A stretch of DNA of 60,880 nt, taken from contig JAHBMJ010003001.1 in assembly GCA_018398765.1 (NCBI GenBank), forward strand, positions 1 to 60,880, written 5' to 3'. Below are positions 50,928-60,880 of the stretch, in pieces. Below the pieces are notes generated by a model. The model did no database searches, had not been told where the DNA came from, and worked only from the letters and a program-made list of their open reading frames with translations. Each line of letters starts with the position of its first letter. The first letter of the stretch is position 1. The position numbers and the translations under genes are program-made. This DNA comes from Chromera velia. Its lineage: Eukaryota > Sar > Chromeraceae.

Positions 50928-53506
50928 TGGTAACACAGGGAGGCAGATGTAGTATGGATTGCAAAGTTTGTTGTATTGATGAACAGTCAGGCCGGATAGA
51001 GAATCCTCATCACTGTACGCAAGGCCTGTACTGACAAGAGTGCAGTGCCAGTTCGCTAGTGGAAAAATTCGTTGAAGGAAAAGAGATTTCGTCTCCTTTA
51101 TGTTGTTTGTTCTTGAGTCGAAATTTGTGGTGGACCTGAGACTCTCTTCCAGATGTGATAGAGCGTGGTGTTTCTTTCTATTCTCTTTGTCTTGAGGGAG
51201 TCCTCGGAACTCAAGGTTGCTGGCCCGCTGGAGATGAGGGTCTAGAAGGACGAGCTTGAGGAGGGAGACCATTCAGTCTGATTGACTGAAGTGACTGACT
51301 GACTGCCGTCTCTGCCGATTGTGCTGCAATGAAGCACGAGGTGTCCAGGCCTACAAAGAATGCGCCCAGGTGATGGAGGAGATGTTCTTGGTTGTTTTGT
51401 TCTGTGAGCTGTTTGGGATGGAAGGAGGAAGGGCATCTTGTGAAGTGGAAGGTTGGTTGTGGTGACTGAATGGTGACTGAAGGTGTGTGGCCTTCTCTGT
51501 CTTTATTTGCAATCATCTGTGCCGCGTTTCCAAACGTTCAGTTGTGCCATGGGAGCACCGCGGCAGCTGCACATCTTCAAGTCAGTGAATTATTGGATTG
51601 TTTTCTTTTGGTTGTGTGTTGAAGTTGGGAAATTTGTTTTGGGGGGAGGAAGGAATGGGTGTGAGGGTGAGAGGTGAAAAAGAGAGTGTGTTGAGATGGT
51701 TAGGTCTGGTGGCTGGTATGTCTGATTGTATCTCTCTGTACATCCTGACTGTATTGTGTCTTCGTAGTGGGAATGAATCATGGGGGCCACGGGAGTTGGG
51801 AAGGAAAGAGAGAAAAGGAAAGAAGAGGAGAGGAAGGAAAGGAGGTTGAAGGTGAGGGGACTGGTGGTTTGTTGTGGCGAGAAGAGATTGTCGAAGAGAA
51901 GAGATACAAACACAAAGTAAGAAGAGGCAATCAGGAGAAGAAGAGAAGTGACTTCGTATTGGGAATGACAGTGGGGTAGGGAAAGGAGAGGCTGCATGTC
52001 TTCAGTGCTTGGGCACGGCCGCCTAGGGACTGATGACTTCAGCTGGGATTCATGCAGGGTGAATGTTGGTGTGTTGCTTCTCTAGCTGTCTCTGTACATC
52101 TGTTGTCTTCGTATTGAGAAAGAGCAAGAGTGGAGTAGAGAGTGCAGAGTGAGTAACCATAGCGCTGACGCAGCAAATGAGAAGCGTGAGAAGAAAAGAG
52201 ACTGTTAATTGTAGTGGGGTCGCACCCTACGCAATTCCTACACATCTGTCATTGTTCTTGATAGCTTGTGCATGTTGCATACGTGTAATTGTGCAATAGT
52301 TGACGAGTTGATTAAGAATTGAGTATCACGAAAGAAACGCCGAAAGAAAAAGAAAAACGATCGGAATGTCTGAGTGAGAAACTGTGATCAAAGAAAGGTG
52401 TGTCTTGATACAGCGGGAAGGAGGAAGCCCATATGAGATCAGAAGTCATGACGCGCTTCAGGGAGGCCCTTGTCTTTGTCTCTTACTCTCTTGCATGTGA
52501 TCTCTCTATGAGTGCTCATGTGCTTGAGGCAGACACTGATATGAATGATTTTCTGGTCGTGTCGACCTGTGTTCTTGAAGGGTCACCTCGCAAGAAGGAG
52601 TCTCCTGAGCATTTGTATTTTGAATCTGGTGTGCAGTTTGGGGCACAGATTCAGTAGTGAGGAGGGCGGTCTCTGTAGAGAGGCAGGTGGTCGCTGCGTG
52701 AAGCAGAGAAGGAAAAGGTGATCACAGGGTAGCCGAAACCACCTGGTCATTCAGACATTCTCGATACATTGCATGAAGTCACTATAAGGAAAAGAATGAG
52801 GGGGGTTGGTATCGTCTGGCGGCGGACGGTTAGCGTTTCTTGTGTGTCTTTTGATGCACTGTGCAGTCACGATACCAGACTCCTGTATGATCTTGAGCCA
52901 ATGGACTGTGATGACCCCTGTCTTGCCAGGATCAGTCAGTCACAGTGTGAGAAGTGCAGAGCAGAGTAAAGAAAGCTAAAGCCTAAGGTCGCGCCCCAGC
53001 ATGATCGTAGTAAAGCGTGTACCGTTGGCGACCGCATTTGCGCGTGTGTGGTCGCAGTCGACCCGAAGAGTCAAGAGAACGAACGAACGAATGGAAGTGT
53101 GTGAAGGTGCATGTACTAGTGCATGTAGCTGCACATTATTAGCAGCGGTCATGCAACTCGGCTTGCACATTGGAACAGGCCTGAGGTGAGCATGTGTGGC
53201 CAAGCCCTGTTCAGAAGAGTAAGTGTATGCATCACAGTCCTTGGCGTAAGCAGGTGGCGCGTGCTGTGATGTTGTAGAAGAGTTGGGCCTGTTGTTTGGT
53301 ACTCTGGGGTCACTGTTTGCTCTGTTAATTATGTTCTTTCGGTTTGTGTATGATGGTGTGTATGGTGTGATCGTTTTACCCACCCTACCCACCTAGCAAG
53401 CGGGCAGATGTAGGGATGTGTAGGGTGAGATGGTGAAGCGTGTGTTTTTTATGTGTGAGTGAGAGTGTGAGCCGAGCATGGACGTCAGCCTTGGCGAGCG
53501 GGCAGA

Positions 53507-53826
53507 TGTAGGGCCTGTACGAGGCACCTCCTCTGGCTGGCGGGAGACTCAGTCGCTTGACGGGCTGCTCGTACGGAGTATGGGCGCGGGATTGATGAAC
53601 GTGTATGTCGGTGTACAGAATCAGTGATCGATACACAAAGTGATGCATTTGTTCTGTGCCAAGCAGAAGAAGCTCTGGAAGCAGTATGATTGGCATGAGT
53701 GGTTGCTATCAGAAACTTTAAGACGGAACTCCCTCTAAGAATGTCTGTTCAGGAATCTCTCTGTTTAGCCCACCACACTGCTAGTCTCATAGTTACCTAG
53801 CATGATAGCCCCGTACGCAGCTGACA
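53507..53826 (+). repeat. 3' LTR of the 3.2-kb element
   Basis: 320 bp, followed by target duplication AACGT (53827-53831). The sequence just upstream (gcgggcaga) is weakly purine-rich; a near-copy of the junction (gcgggcagatgtaggg) also occurs about 100 bases earlier, at 53400-53415. Confidence 0.9.
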
Positions 53827-53831
53827 AACGT

Positions 53832-54971
53832 CTTCTTACATAAAGTTTTAACTTCTAACTCCTTACCAATTATGAGAACGAGTTTTTTGCGGAAATGTGC
53901 CGCTTTAGGGGGGCAAAAAGTATCCTACTCACCCCTGGTATACGAATTTGAAGTAATCATCAGCAAAACCATCATAAAACAGCTTTACTAGCTCCACTTG
54001 ATACTTTTGATATGATAATTAACGAGTAAACCAGTTTTTTTTTGTGGTTTACTATTCTTTCATATTGGGATATAGGATCGTAATTAAATCAATCCTCCTA
54101 GTCAACCATAGGAAGCCTTCTTGGGGGTACTACTAGGTACTACTCCTAGACATCCACTGTGAGTCGTTCTTTCCACAGAATCAATCTGTTCGTATCATCT
54201 ACCGTCTCCTGCAGCAACACTTTCAACGGCACCAATCTCAACGAAAGAACATTTACTTTTTACCGTTTTTGTCTCGATCGTTCTGTTTGAGAGTAAGCTT
54301 TTGCGTGTTCCTGGTTACAGACTGCAGGAGCTAGAAAGAGCTGCCCGCCGAGGCGACCTCGCAAACTTTTGGTATGTACTTCAGCTTGGGGGGGTATGGG
54401 GGGGGTACTACCTGGTAACTACCACTAAGTTTTAACATACCGTCGGCCGGGGGCCACGGCAATTGAACTGACGCACGCGGGACCGTGCGAACACCGCGAG
54501 AAAAACAAAGTTTCACGATCCATCCAAGGAACTCAATCCACGCGCATAGCAACACAACCGATACAGATGCATGTCTTGCAACAGCTATATATATATTTAT
54601 ATAGCCTTTTTGTGCTGCAAATTGTGCCGAATATATACAAAGAATCGGAATCATATGTATATATACAGATTGTCAAAGTCTATACATAAGTGCAGTCTTC
54701 CATTCAATGCGTGCAGGGGTCCTTCTCAAACGTCACTTAAACACAGAAGTTAACCTTTTGATGCTTACCCCTTTCATCGTCCAAGAGAGAACAGCAACGA
54801 AAACAATTCAGCCTTGACACACCGAGCCAAACTTAGAACAAGTGTTGCAGCAACACGTGAGTCCTTCCATACTTGTCCCGGGTCTTCTTCCCGCCTTCTT
54901 GCCCTGTTTCTCACGGGCAATTGAGGTACTGAATCTTTGCACCCAGGGGTACCGGAGAAAGCCTGTCCATC
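53832..54971. other. spacer upstream of the GAF-like gene
   Basis: No gene recognised. It contains a TATA-like AT run (tatatatatttatatag, 54585-54603) and the presumed promoter and 5' UTR of the gene starting at 54972. Upstream coding exons cannot be excluded. Confidence 0.45.
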
Positions 54972-57238
54972 ATGAAGGACGGGGAACCAGAAGTCGACTA
55001 TCTGAAGACATCAATAGGCCACCCTCTGGCAGAGGCTCTCCGAAAATGCAGTCAGACGAACCCTGCCGAACGGGTGAGGTATCTGATTGATTACCTCCGA
55101 GCATGGGCCAAGGTGGAGGGTCTTCGAGATGAGAGAAAAGAGTCCGAAAGACTCATGAAAGAGAACCGAGCTAAGTACGCAACCCTGAAGGCCAAATATG
55201 TTCCAGAAGACCCCCCCGAAGTTTCATTGGCAAAGAAGATAGATGCTGTGATTGAAACGGTCAACACGTGGGACTGGCTCAATCCAGCTGAGTGGGAGTC
55301 AATAGTCCAACAAGTACAGAAACTCACACAAGCAACTGGAGCCTATCTCGGTCAAGTCGACCTTGATGGTCCTCCAGAAGACAGCAAGGAAGTGATCAGA
55401 TACACACACGCAGCCCCCGAGACTCACAAATTCCTTACCGACTGCGTCTTGCCCCCCGGTGAAGGTGTCACCTGGGAGACCTTGACGAAGGTTGAGACAG
55501 AGGAGGGTGAGGCACAACCAGCTGAAGAGGGGGAGGCAGAGGCAAAGCCTGAGGGCCCCGCAAAGAGACTGTACAAGTCGATGTATGTGGAAGAAGTGAT
55601 TGATACCCCCGCAGTCAAATTCTTTGGAATGACCAACCTAGGATCGTACGTAGCAGTGCCGATCGTTTACACCTCAGTCCTCACAGTCGCCGCTCTTGCA
55701 GCAGCAAAGGAGAGAGTCACCAAGCGAATCGCCGCAAAAGCCGCTCACAGAGAGGCAGAAGAGAAAAGGGCAGCGGCAGCAGCGGAGGCTGAGGAGAAGG
55801 GAGAAGGGGGGGAAGGCAAGGAGGGGGAGGCGACTGCAGCTGCAGACGCAACCCCCCCTGAAGAGCTGCCTGTAATTGAGACCGACGAGGCACTAATGAA
55901 GGGGTTGGAGGAAGAAGGGAGAGGCCTTGAGAAACGCATCATTCTGGCAATCGACACCTGCGGGCAGGTCGACCCCCTCACACAGGCCCATGTGAATCAG
56001 TTAGAGCGTCTCTCCGATGCCGTCGTGGCACGCGTACAGAGTTTGGAGAAGGCTGCAGTGCTTGCACAGGCAGAAAACGCTCTGGATGAGAAGACCGCCG
56101 AGAAGGCTGCCAAGGGAGTGGCAGTTCTCAGAGAGGCCCAGGAAGGCGGACAGGAGAAGGCTGCGGAGGAGATCTCCTCCAGACAAGGTCGGTCTACGAG
56201 AAGGGCATGCATGGGGAGACTCAGAATTGTATTGCATGTCACACTATGAAAAACGGATTTTGTGAAGATTCTCGTGAAAAAGTGAGCACGAGGGCGCAGA
56301 AGATGAAAAGCGGATTATAGGGGGAAAAGGCGTGTTTGCAGACCTTTTCACAATATTCGTGAAATTCACCCAAGTAGTTTCTGTGACTACCGAGGTGAAA
56401 GGAAAAAGACCACGGGCAGGGAGGGTACGGAACTCTCTTTTGATGCTTGTGACGCCCCCCTTCAGCTACTCTGGTGTAGATACACGTCAGAGAGAGTTCA
56501 AGAGTGAGCTGTAGCTGCATCCAAGTCTTCCCCTTTCTCTTTCGTCTCCTGCACGCCCCCCCCGTTCCCCTCTGCATGTACGTATCTATCTGCCTGCCTG
56601 CAGACGAAGAGGACTCCCCCTACGCAGGGCAATGGGGTGATCAGGTGAAGTCCGTTCTGCAGAAGCACGAGGAGTTGATGGAGATGAGCGCGGCAATCGG
56701 GGAGAAGTTGGAGGACTCGCTCCTCTCCCTCTCCAACGTCCGAGTCATGGACGAAAATTTCTCCAACGCAGTTGCCGCTCTGCTCCTTCTGCTCGGAATT
56801 CCAAAGGCCGAGCTAACTGCACAGGGGCACGTAGACAAATACGACCCCATCAAGATGCAACTCCGTCTGGACAAGAAGATCCCCCCGATGCTCAAAGCAG
56901 TCGACCTCAGGGGACCCAAACAGTACGCTCACCCGACAAGCAGGTCAGCCAATCGAGAGAAGGAAAGCTAAATGAATGACCGAGCATGCCTGTAAGAAGA
57001 CTTAGTCGTGCTGCATGATGCTTCTGTCATCCGAAAGCAGTCAGCCAACAAAGCTCCTTCCTTCCTGCATAGTAAGTAGACTGGACGACAGCAGCCATCC
57101 AAACATACACAAGGAGGAAGTGAGGGAGGAACGTCAGGTTTTTCTGCTCAGTGAATCGCGCGCGCACACACACATACACACACACACACACACACATACA
57201 CACACACACGCTCACACACACACACACATACACACACA

Positions 57239-57279
<41 letters not shown>

Positions 57280-58096
57280 CCACACGCACACACACACACA
57301 GAGAGAGAGGGTTTATGCACAAAACGACAGCGACGGGACCATCTCTCCAACAGACAGACAGACAGACGGAGTCGCTCGTGATGCAAGAGAGCGAGGAGAA
57401 AAGAAAGGGTGTCGAAATGCTTCATCTCTCATCTGTTCTCTTTTCGTTTTGTGACGCCTATCGGGTCTTTGTGGAAAGGGGGACGCTCGCATTTCCCTCC
57501 TCAGTATGCCCTAAAAGTATTCGAGGGCGAAGCAGGTCTGATCTGCTTTGTTTTTTCTTCTTGTTCTTCTCCCTTGCAGATTCATCCACGTGCGAAAGCT
57601 TGTGGACACTCTCCCAAAGAGTGAAGACACGGCCCTAGTGGCTGATCCTGGTCTCTCCGTCCTCTGCACGTGGCTCCACCAGGCCGTCTCCTTGAGGATG
57701 AAAGATCTGCAGGTCCGCATGGAACAAAGGGACGCGGCTGAGGCTGCCTACGCCGAGGCTTTGGAGAAGCACAAGGCAGCGATGGAGGCGTGGGAGACTG
57801 CGCGGGCAGAGAAGAAGGCAGCTGCCGAGGCTGCGGCTGCTGAGCGAGAGGCGGCCAGAGCGGCTGCGGCGGCGGAGGGTGGGGAGGAGGGAGCGGAGGG
57901 CGCAGGAGAAGAGGGGAAGGAGAAAGAGGAGGGTGGAGAGAAGGCGGAGGGTGAGGAAGGGGAGGGGAAAGAAGGCGAAGAGAAGAAGGAGAAGGAGGAG
58001 GAAGATGAGCCCCCCCCCGAGGAACCCGCCCCCTTGGAGGAAGAGAAAGACGAGGACATGGCTGACTACAGAGCCGACCCTGGCGCTGCAGCCTGA
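54972..58096 (+). CDS. GAF-like, Ala/Glu-rich coiled-coil protein, 3 exons
   Basis: Exons 54972-56187, 56604-56922 and 57580-58096 (TGA) join in frame to 683 residues. Residues about 85-235 look like a divergent GAF fold: a helix, GAYLGQVDL, IRYTHAAPETHKF, VLPPGEGVTWETL, then VEEVIDTPAVKFFG and LGSYVAVPIVYTS. The middle and the end are Ala/Glu/Lys-rich and should form coiled coils (KAAHREAEEKRAAAAAEAEE; long acidic C-terminus). Between them is a helical block AVAALLLLLGIPKAEL followed by PKQFIHVRKLVDTLP. GAF domains with such coiled-coil arms occur in some axonemal proteins, so a ciliary role is possible, but that is a weak inference. The start is the first ATG of the open frame. Confidence 0.75.
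57160..57310. repeat. long (CA)n-type microsatellite in intron 2
   Basis: About 150 bases of CA repeat with occasional TA, TC and GC interruptions, ending in GA repeats, inside the second intron of the GAF-like gene. Confidence 0.95.
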
Positions 58097-58341
58097 TCTC
58101 TCTCCCTCTTTGTTGCTTTCTTTTTTCTTTCTTTCTCTGTCGCTGTCTGTCTCTCAGCAGACCCAACAAGGGCCGTTTCTGTGTGCTGCTCGTTCGTGTG
58201 TCGAAAGATGGAGGGCAAAACTGAGCAGCATGCAGAGAGAGTTGTTCCTTCATCTTCTTTGCCTGTCTTGCATGATGTTGTTTTCGTTTCTGTCGTTGGT
58301 GAAGGTGGCTGTATGTTCTCCAAATGAGAGACGGGGGGGGG

Positions 58342-58380
58342 NNNNNNNNNNNNNNNNNNNNNNNNNNNNNNNNNNNNNNN
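58342..58380. other. assembly gap of 39 N
   Basis: Unknown bases flanked by G runs on both sides, so the gap lies in a homopolymer-rich segment. Its true length is unknown. Confidence 0.98.
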
Positions 58381-58422
58381 GGGGGGGGGGGGAGGTGGGA
58401 CATGCGGACCAGCGGGGGAGTT

Positions 58423-58458
<36 letters not shown>

Positions 58459-59506
58459 TCTATCTCCCCCTGTGTGCTGGGGGGCGGGGGGAGAGTTTCA
58501 GCGAATGTCTCTCCTTTCCGGCTCTGTTCCCTTCGTTCCCTCGGAGCGTGCAGGAGCGAAACAAAAGGGAGGGCGGTCAAATGAAATAAATCTTTGGGGG
58601 ATTGTGACCTGCAATCACAAGCGTGCGACACAAGTTTGAAGCCCGAACCGATACAGCAACCTAATGAAGGTCACGCTTCCTGTCATTAATTTCCCCTTCT
58701 GTATGGCTTCCGTTCCCCTCAACCTTGTCATTGTTTTCATGTGCACCGCGGTCGACACCAATACAGCACCTCCTTCCCTCCCACCTGAGTGACCTGACTT
58801 CCGCTACTCTGTTACTGTCAAATCACCCCTGACCAACTTCCTGCCCCCTCAACTTGAATTCATTTGGGCATCTTCTTCCTATAGCACGCACCCTCTCTTT
58901 CTCCCTGTGGATGTGCCGGTCCGTTCAGAAGGAGGGGGGGGGGGACCTGAAAGAACCCTGTGCCAATTGAACGTGTGCGCTCACCCAACCCCAACTTCTT
59001 ACCCGCGTGCTTGACTTCATTCCTACAAGCCAATTCCATCTCATCGTCATTGGTTCCTGCATGTGTCGTTGTGTTGGTGGTTAAGGGGCTCTGCGTGTCC
59101 CCTGCATGTGCCGATGTGGCGAGGTGGTTCATGAGGAAAAGATGGGATAGGGGGAAGCGCCGCTCTCTGCGAGTCCGCGACAGATCGGTTGAAGTATTTT
59201 GCCCTTCAATTCAGGTGGAAATCAACGGTAGCAGAAAAAAATGGTCAAGTCGTATAGCAGGGAATGACGATGCGTGCATATATCCTTGTACCAATGAGTT
59301 TTTCTTCTGTTTAGCCTTCTCAAACCGTGTGACTCTTTTTACATAAACACCTGTCAATCATTGGTAATCATTAGTTATATCATTTTTTTGTTAAAACGTT
59401 CAAAAATTGAATCAAAATCAAACATTCAAAATAACTTTATATTAAGTTTGTAAAAAGTTATGTTTCTTTTAGTTTGTTTTTATTTACAATTAATTTAAAT
59501 TAAAAA

Positions 59507-60246
59507 ATCATCATCATCATCATACGCCATTATTAATTATTATTATTCTTATTAATCGGTCTATAGGCCATCATACAATGCATGAGTCTAGGACCGACGT
59601 TTGGCAAGAGACAAGCTCGGCAGCCCTCCCACAAAGGAGAAAGCACACGCAAAAACATGACAAATGACCCCCAGCGGCTCAAAAGGGGCTTGTCCTGAAC
59701 TATAAGAAAAGGTCGGCTTTAAACGCTGGTCTGTAGGATTAAAAGATGGCCAGGGAGAGCCAAACTACCCGCCTTCTTCTATCCCATCTTATCCCATCTC
59801 TCTCTTTTTCTCTTTTTCTTTATTCTCTTTACTTTTCTCCGACCGGTGTTCGTATATTGGGAAGCTCACGCCATCACAGCCGTCCTGAAGTGCTCTGTGG
59901 CGTGTGCATACGTGTGACTTGCCGTCCTGACCCAGGTGGAAAACTCCCATCGAGTCATGCCCCCAGATTTTCGCCGTCCCCTCCGATTTTCTTCTTCTAC
60001 ACAGCACTGCCTTCTCAAAAACTGGCTGCAGCCATGAGTGCGGCTTGTCTGGTCGACATTGAAGGAAGGGGAAAACCTGGAGGGCTGGCATCTACCCCAG
60101 AAAAAATGCAGTTGTTAAGCTATTTGCTAAATATTGCGAAATGAGGGTCCATCATTTAATAATCTGCCTTGCGTATTGTGACTTGCCGAATGCTAGACGC
60201 CTATTATGGGCCGATAGCGATGGCGTATGATGATGATGATGATGAT
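59507..60246. repeat. inverted pair of GAT-tailed repeat ends
   Basis: The left end reads atcatcatcatcatacgcca and the right end tggcgtatgatgatgatgat, exact reverse complements. Just inside, both orientations also share CTTGCC, CTAGAC and a GGCC/ATAG patch at matching order. This fits two tailed SINE-like copies facing away from each other, or the ends of one 740-bp element. No target duplication was found. Confidence 0.5.
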
Positions 60247-60880
60247 ACGTATCAATTAAAACAATAACCATAATAATGAATTGATTTTTGGTAGAATGTC
60301 ATAAAGGGTCATGGTATGTCACGGTAATTAACGCTAACTCAGACCGTAACTGAAAAAGTCCATAAATTTGAATTGAAATCTAAATTAAAATTAGAATAAT
60401 GTCAATCACTGTTAGGCAGTGTCAACTAGACTCTGCAAGTAAGCATACAAACACTCATCATCATCATAATCTCAAAGAAGGCAAATTTACATAAATTGAT
60501 CTATAATTTAAAAACTTCCAAAATGTAGTAGCAGCAGGGCTTGGTAGCAGTAATAAAAGCTCCCAAATCCTCCTGACCTTAGTGCCTTGTTAATTAGCGC
60601 CTCATGCATATTATTTTTTCTGAGGCGTGCGATCTGGCGGCCGGAGCAGATCAATCACCCCACGGCCATAGCCGATTCAGATCTTTCCGGCCGATACGTG
60701 TGCACCATACAAACTAATATTCTCGCCCGGCCAGTCCCGCAATCGCCTGACCTGCATGTTCATACACGTAATACACGTGTCAGAAGGAGTAGAGGGCCAA
60801 TAAATTTTCATTCTTTTTATAAGCACAACCACCCAAAGAAATATCTATCAACCTTCGAGCTTAAGGATGTTGTGTACACG

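Larger units (their letters stand above)
50589..53826 (+). mobile_element. non-autonomous LTR retrotransposon (LARD/TRIM-like), 3.2 kb
   Basis: Two direct repeats of exactly 320 bp (50589-50908 and 53507-53826) both start TGTAGGGCCTGTACG and end GCTGACA. The 5-bp target duplication AACGT is intact at 50584-50588 and 53827-53831. Three bases inside the left LTR is TGGTTAGCAGAGCTTC, a plausible tRNA primer site, giving plus orientation. The 2.6-kb interior has no gag or pol reading frame (longest frames under 145 codons, no motifs), so it moves, if at all, with proteins from another element. About 19 of 320 LTR positions differ, mostly transitions. Confidence 0.9.
58097..60880. other. spacer to the right edge
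   Basis: 3' UTR of the GAF-like gene, the N gap, then non-coding sequence that becomes AT-rich after 59340. No convincing gene: the longest frame, 59746-60144, lies between two SINE-like tails and has no recognised domain. Confidence 0.5.

Noticed and set aside
57015..57638. 207-codon frame across intron 2 of the GAF-like gene
   Set aside because: Mostly Thr-His repeats from the CA microsatellite.
58321..58400. G-rich sequence around the N gap as a biological G-quadruplex or telomere-like feature
   Set aside because: The true sequence is unknown; homopolymer ends at a gap are more likely a sequencing limit.

Overview
The window is eukaryotic nuclear DNA, most likely from an alga or alga-derived protist with a complex (secondary) plastid. 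A chromerid such as Chromera velia fits well, but that name is inference. Grounds: spliceosomal introns throughout (25 introns could be placed in four genes), long sparsely coding spacers, many microsatellites and several kinds of eukaryotic transposon. The 17-exon elongation factor G gene begins with a signal peptide followed by Phe and a basic transit-like stretch, the pattern of proteins sent to red-type complex plastids.

Layout, left to right. 1-495: coding-looking sequence running off the left edge, with a 245-bp tandem duplication (286-775). 776-3679: spacer. 3680-11004 (minus): plastid EF-G. A 666-bp divergent spacer separates it from 11671-16360 (plus), a MORN-repeat / SAM-like / protein kinase gene of seven exons. 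16361-19594: non-coding. 19595-34781: a very long (about 15.2 kb), decayed Ty1/copia-order LTR retrotransposon on the minus strand, with gag, zinc knuckle, protease, integrase, reverse transcriptase and RNase H in that order and many nonsense codons. 34782-37410: spacer. 37411-40561 (plus): a broken gene for a protein with AT-hook-like motifs and about 27 short Cys/His repeats.

40804-43779 is a nest of small DNA transposons. A 2517-bp hAT-like element (8-bp target duplication GTAACAAC) contains a second 840-bp hAT-like element (target duplication GTGAAAAG), and two tiny inverted-repeat elements lie on either side. 44730-45142 (minus) is a small two-exon gene for a 93-residue, probably mitochondrial, single-span membrane protein. 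45761-48620 holds two 245-bp copies of a structured repeat around a poorly supported ORF region. 50368-50480 is a GC-rich foldback. 50589-53826 is a structurally complete non-autonomous LTR element (320-bp LTRs, TG/CA ends, target duplication AACGT). 54972-58096 (plus) is a three-exon gene for a GAF-like, Ala/Glu-rich coiled-coil protein. The rest, after a 39-N assembly gap, is spacer with SINE-like tails.

The host genes do not form a pathway: plastid translation, signalling, a probable mitochondrial membrane protein and a coiled-coil protein. They share a distinctive splice-site style (C at donor position +3 in 15 of 25 introns; GCAG acceptors in 20 of 25). All exon joins were worked out by hand from reading frame, GT/AG signals and family knowledge, and need transcript support.
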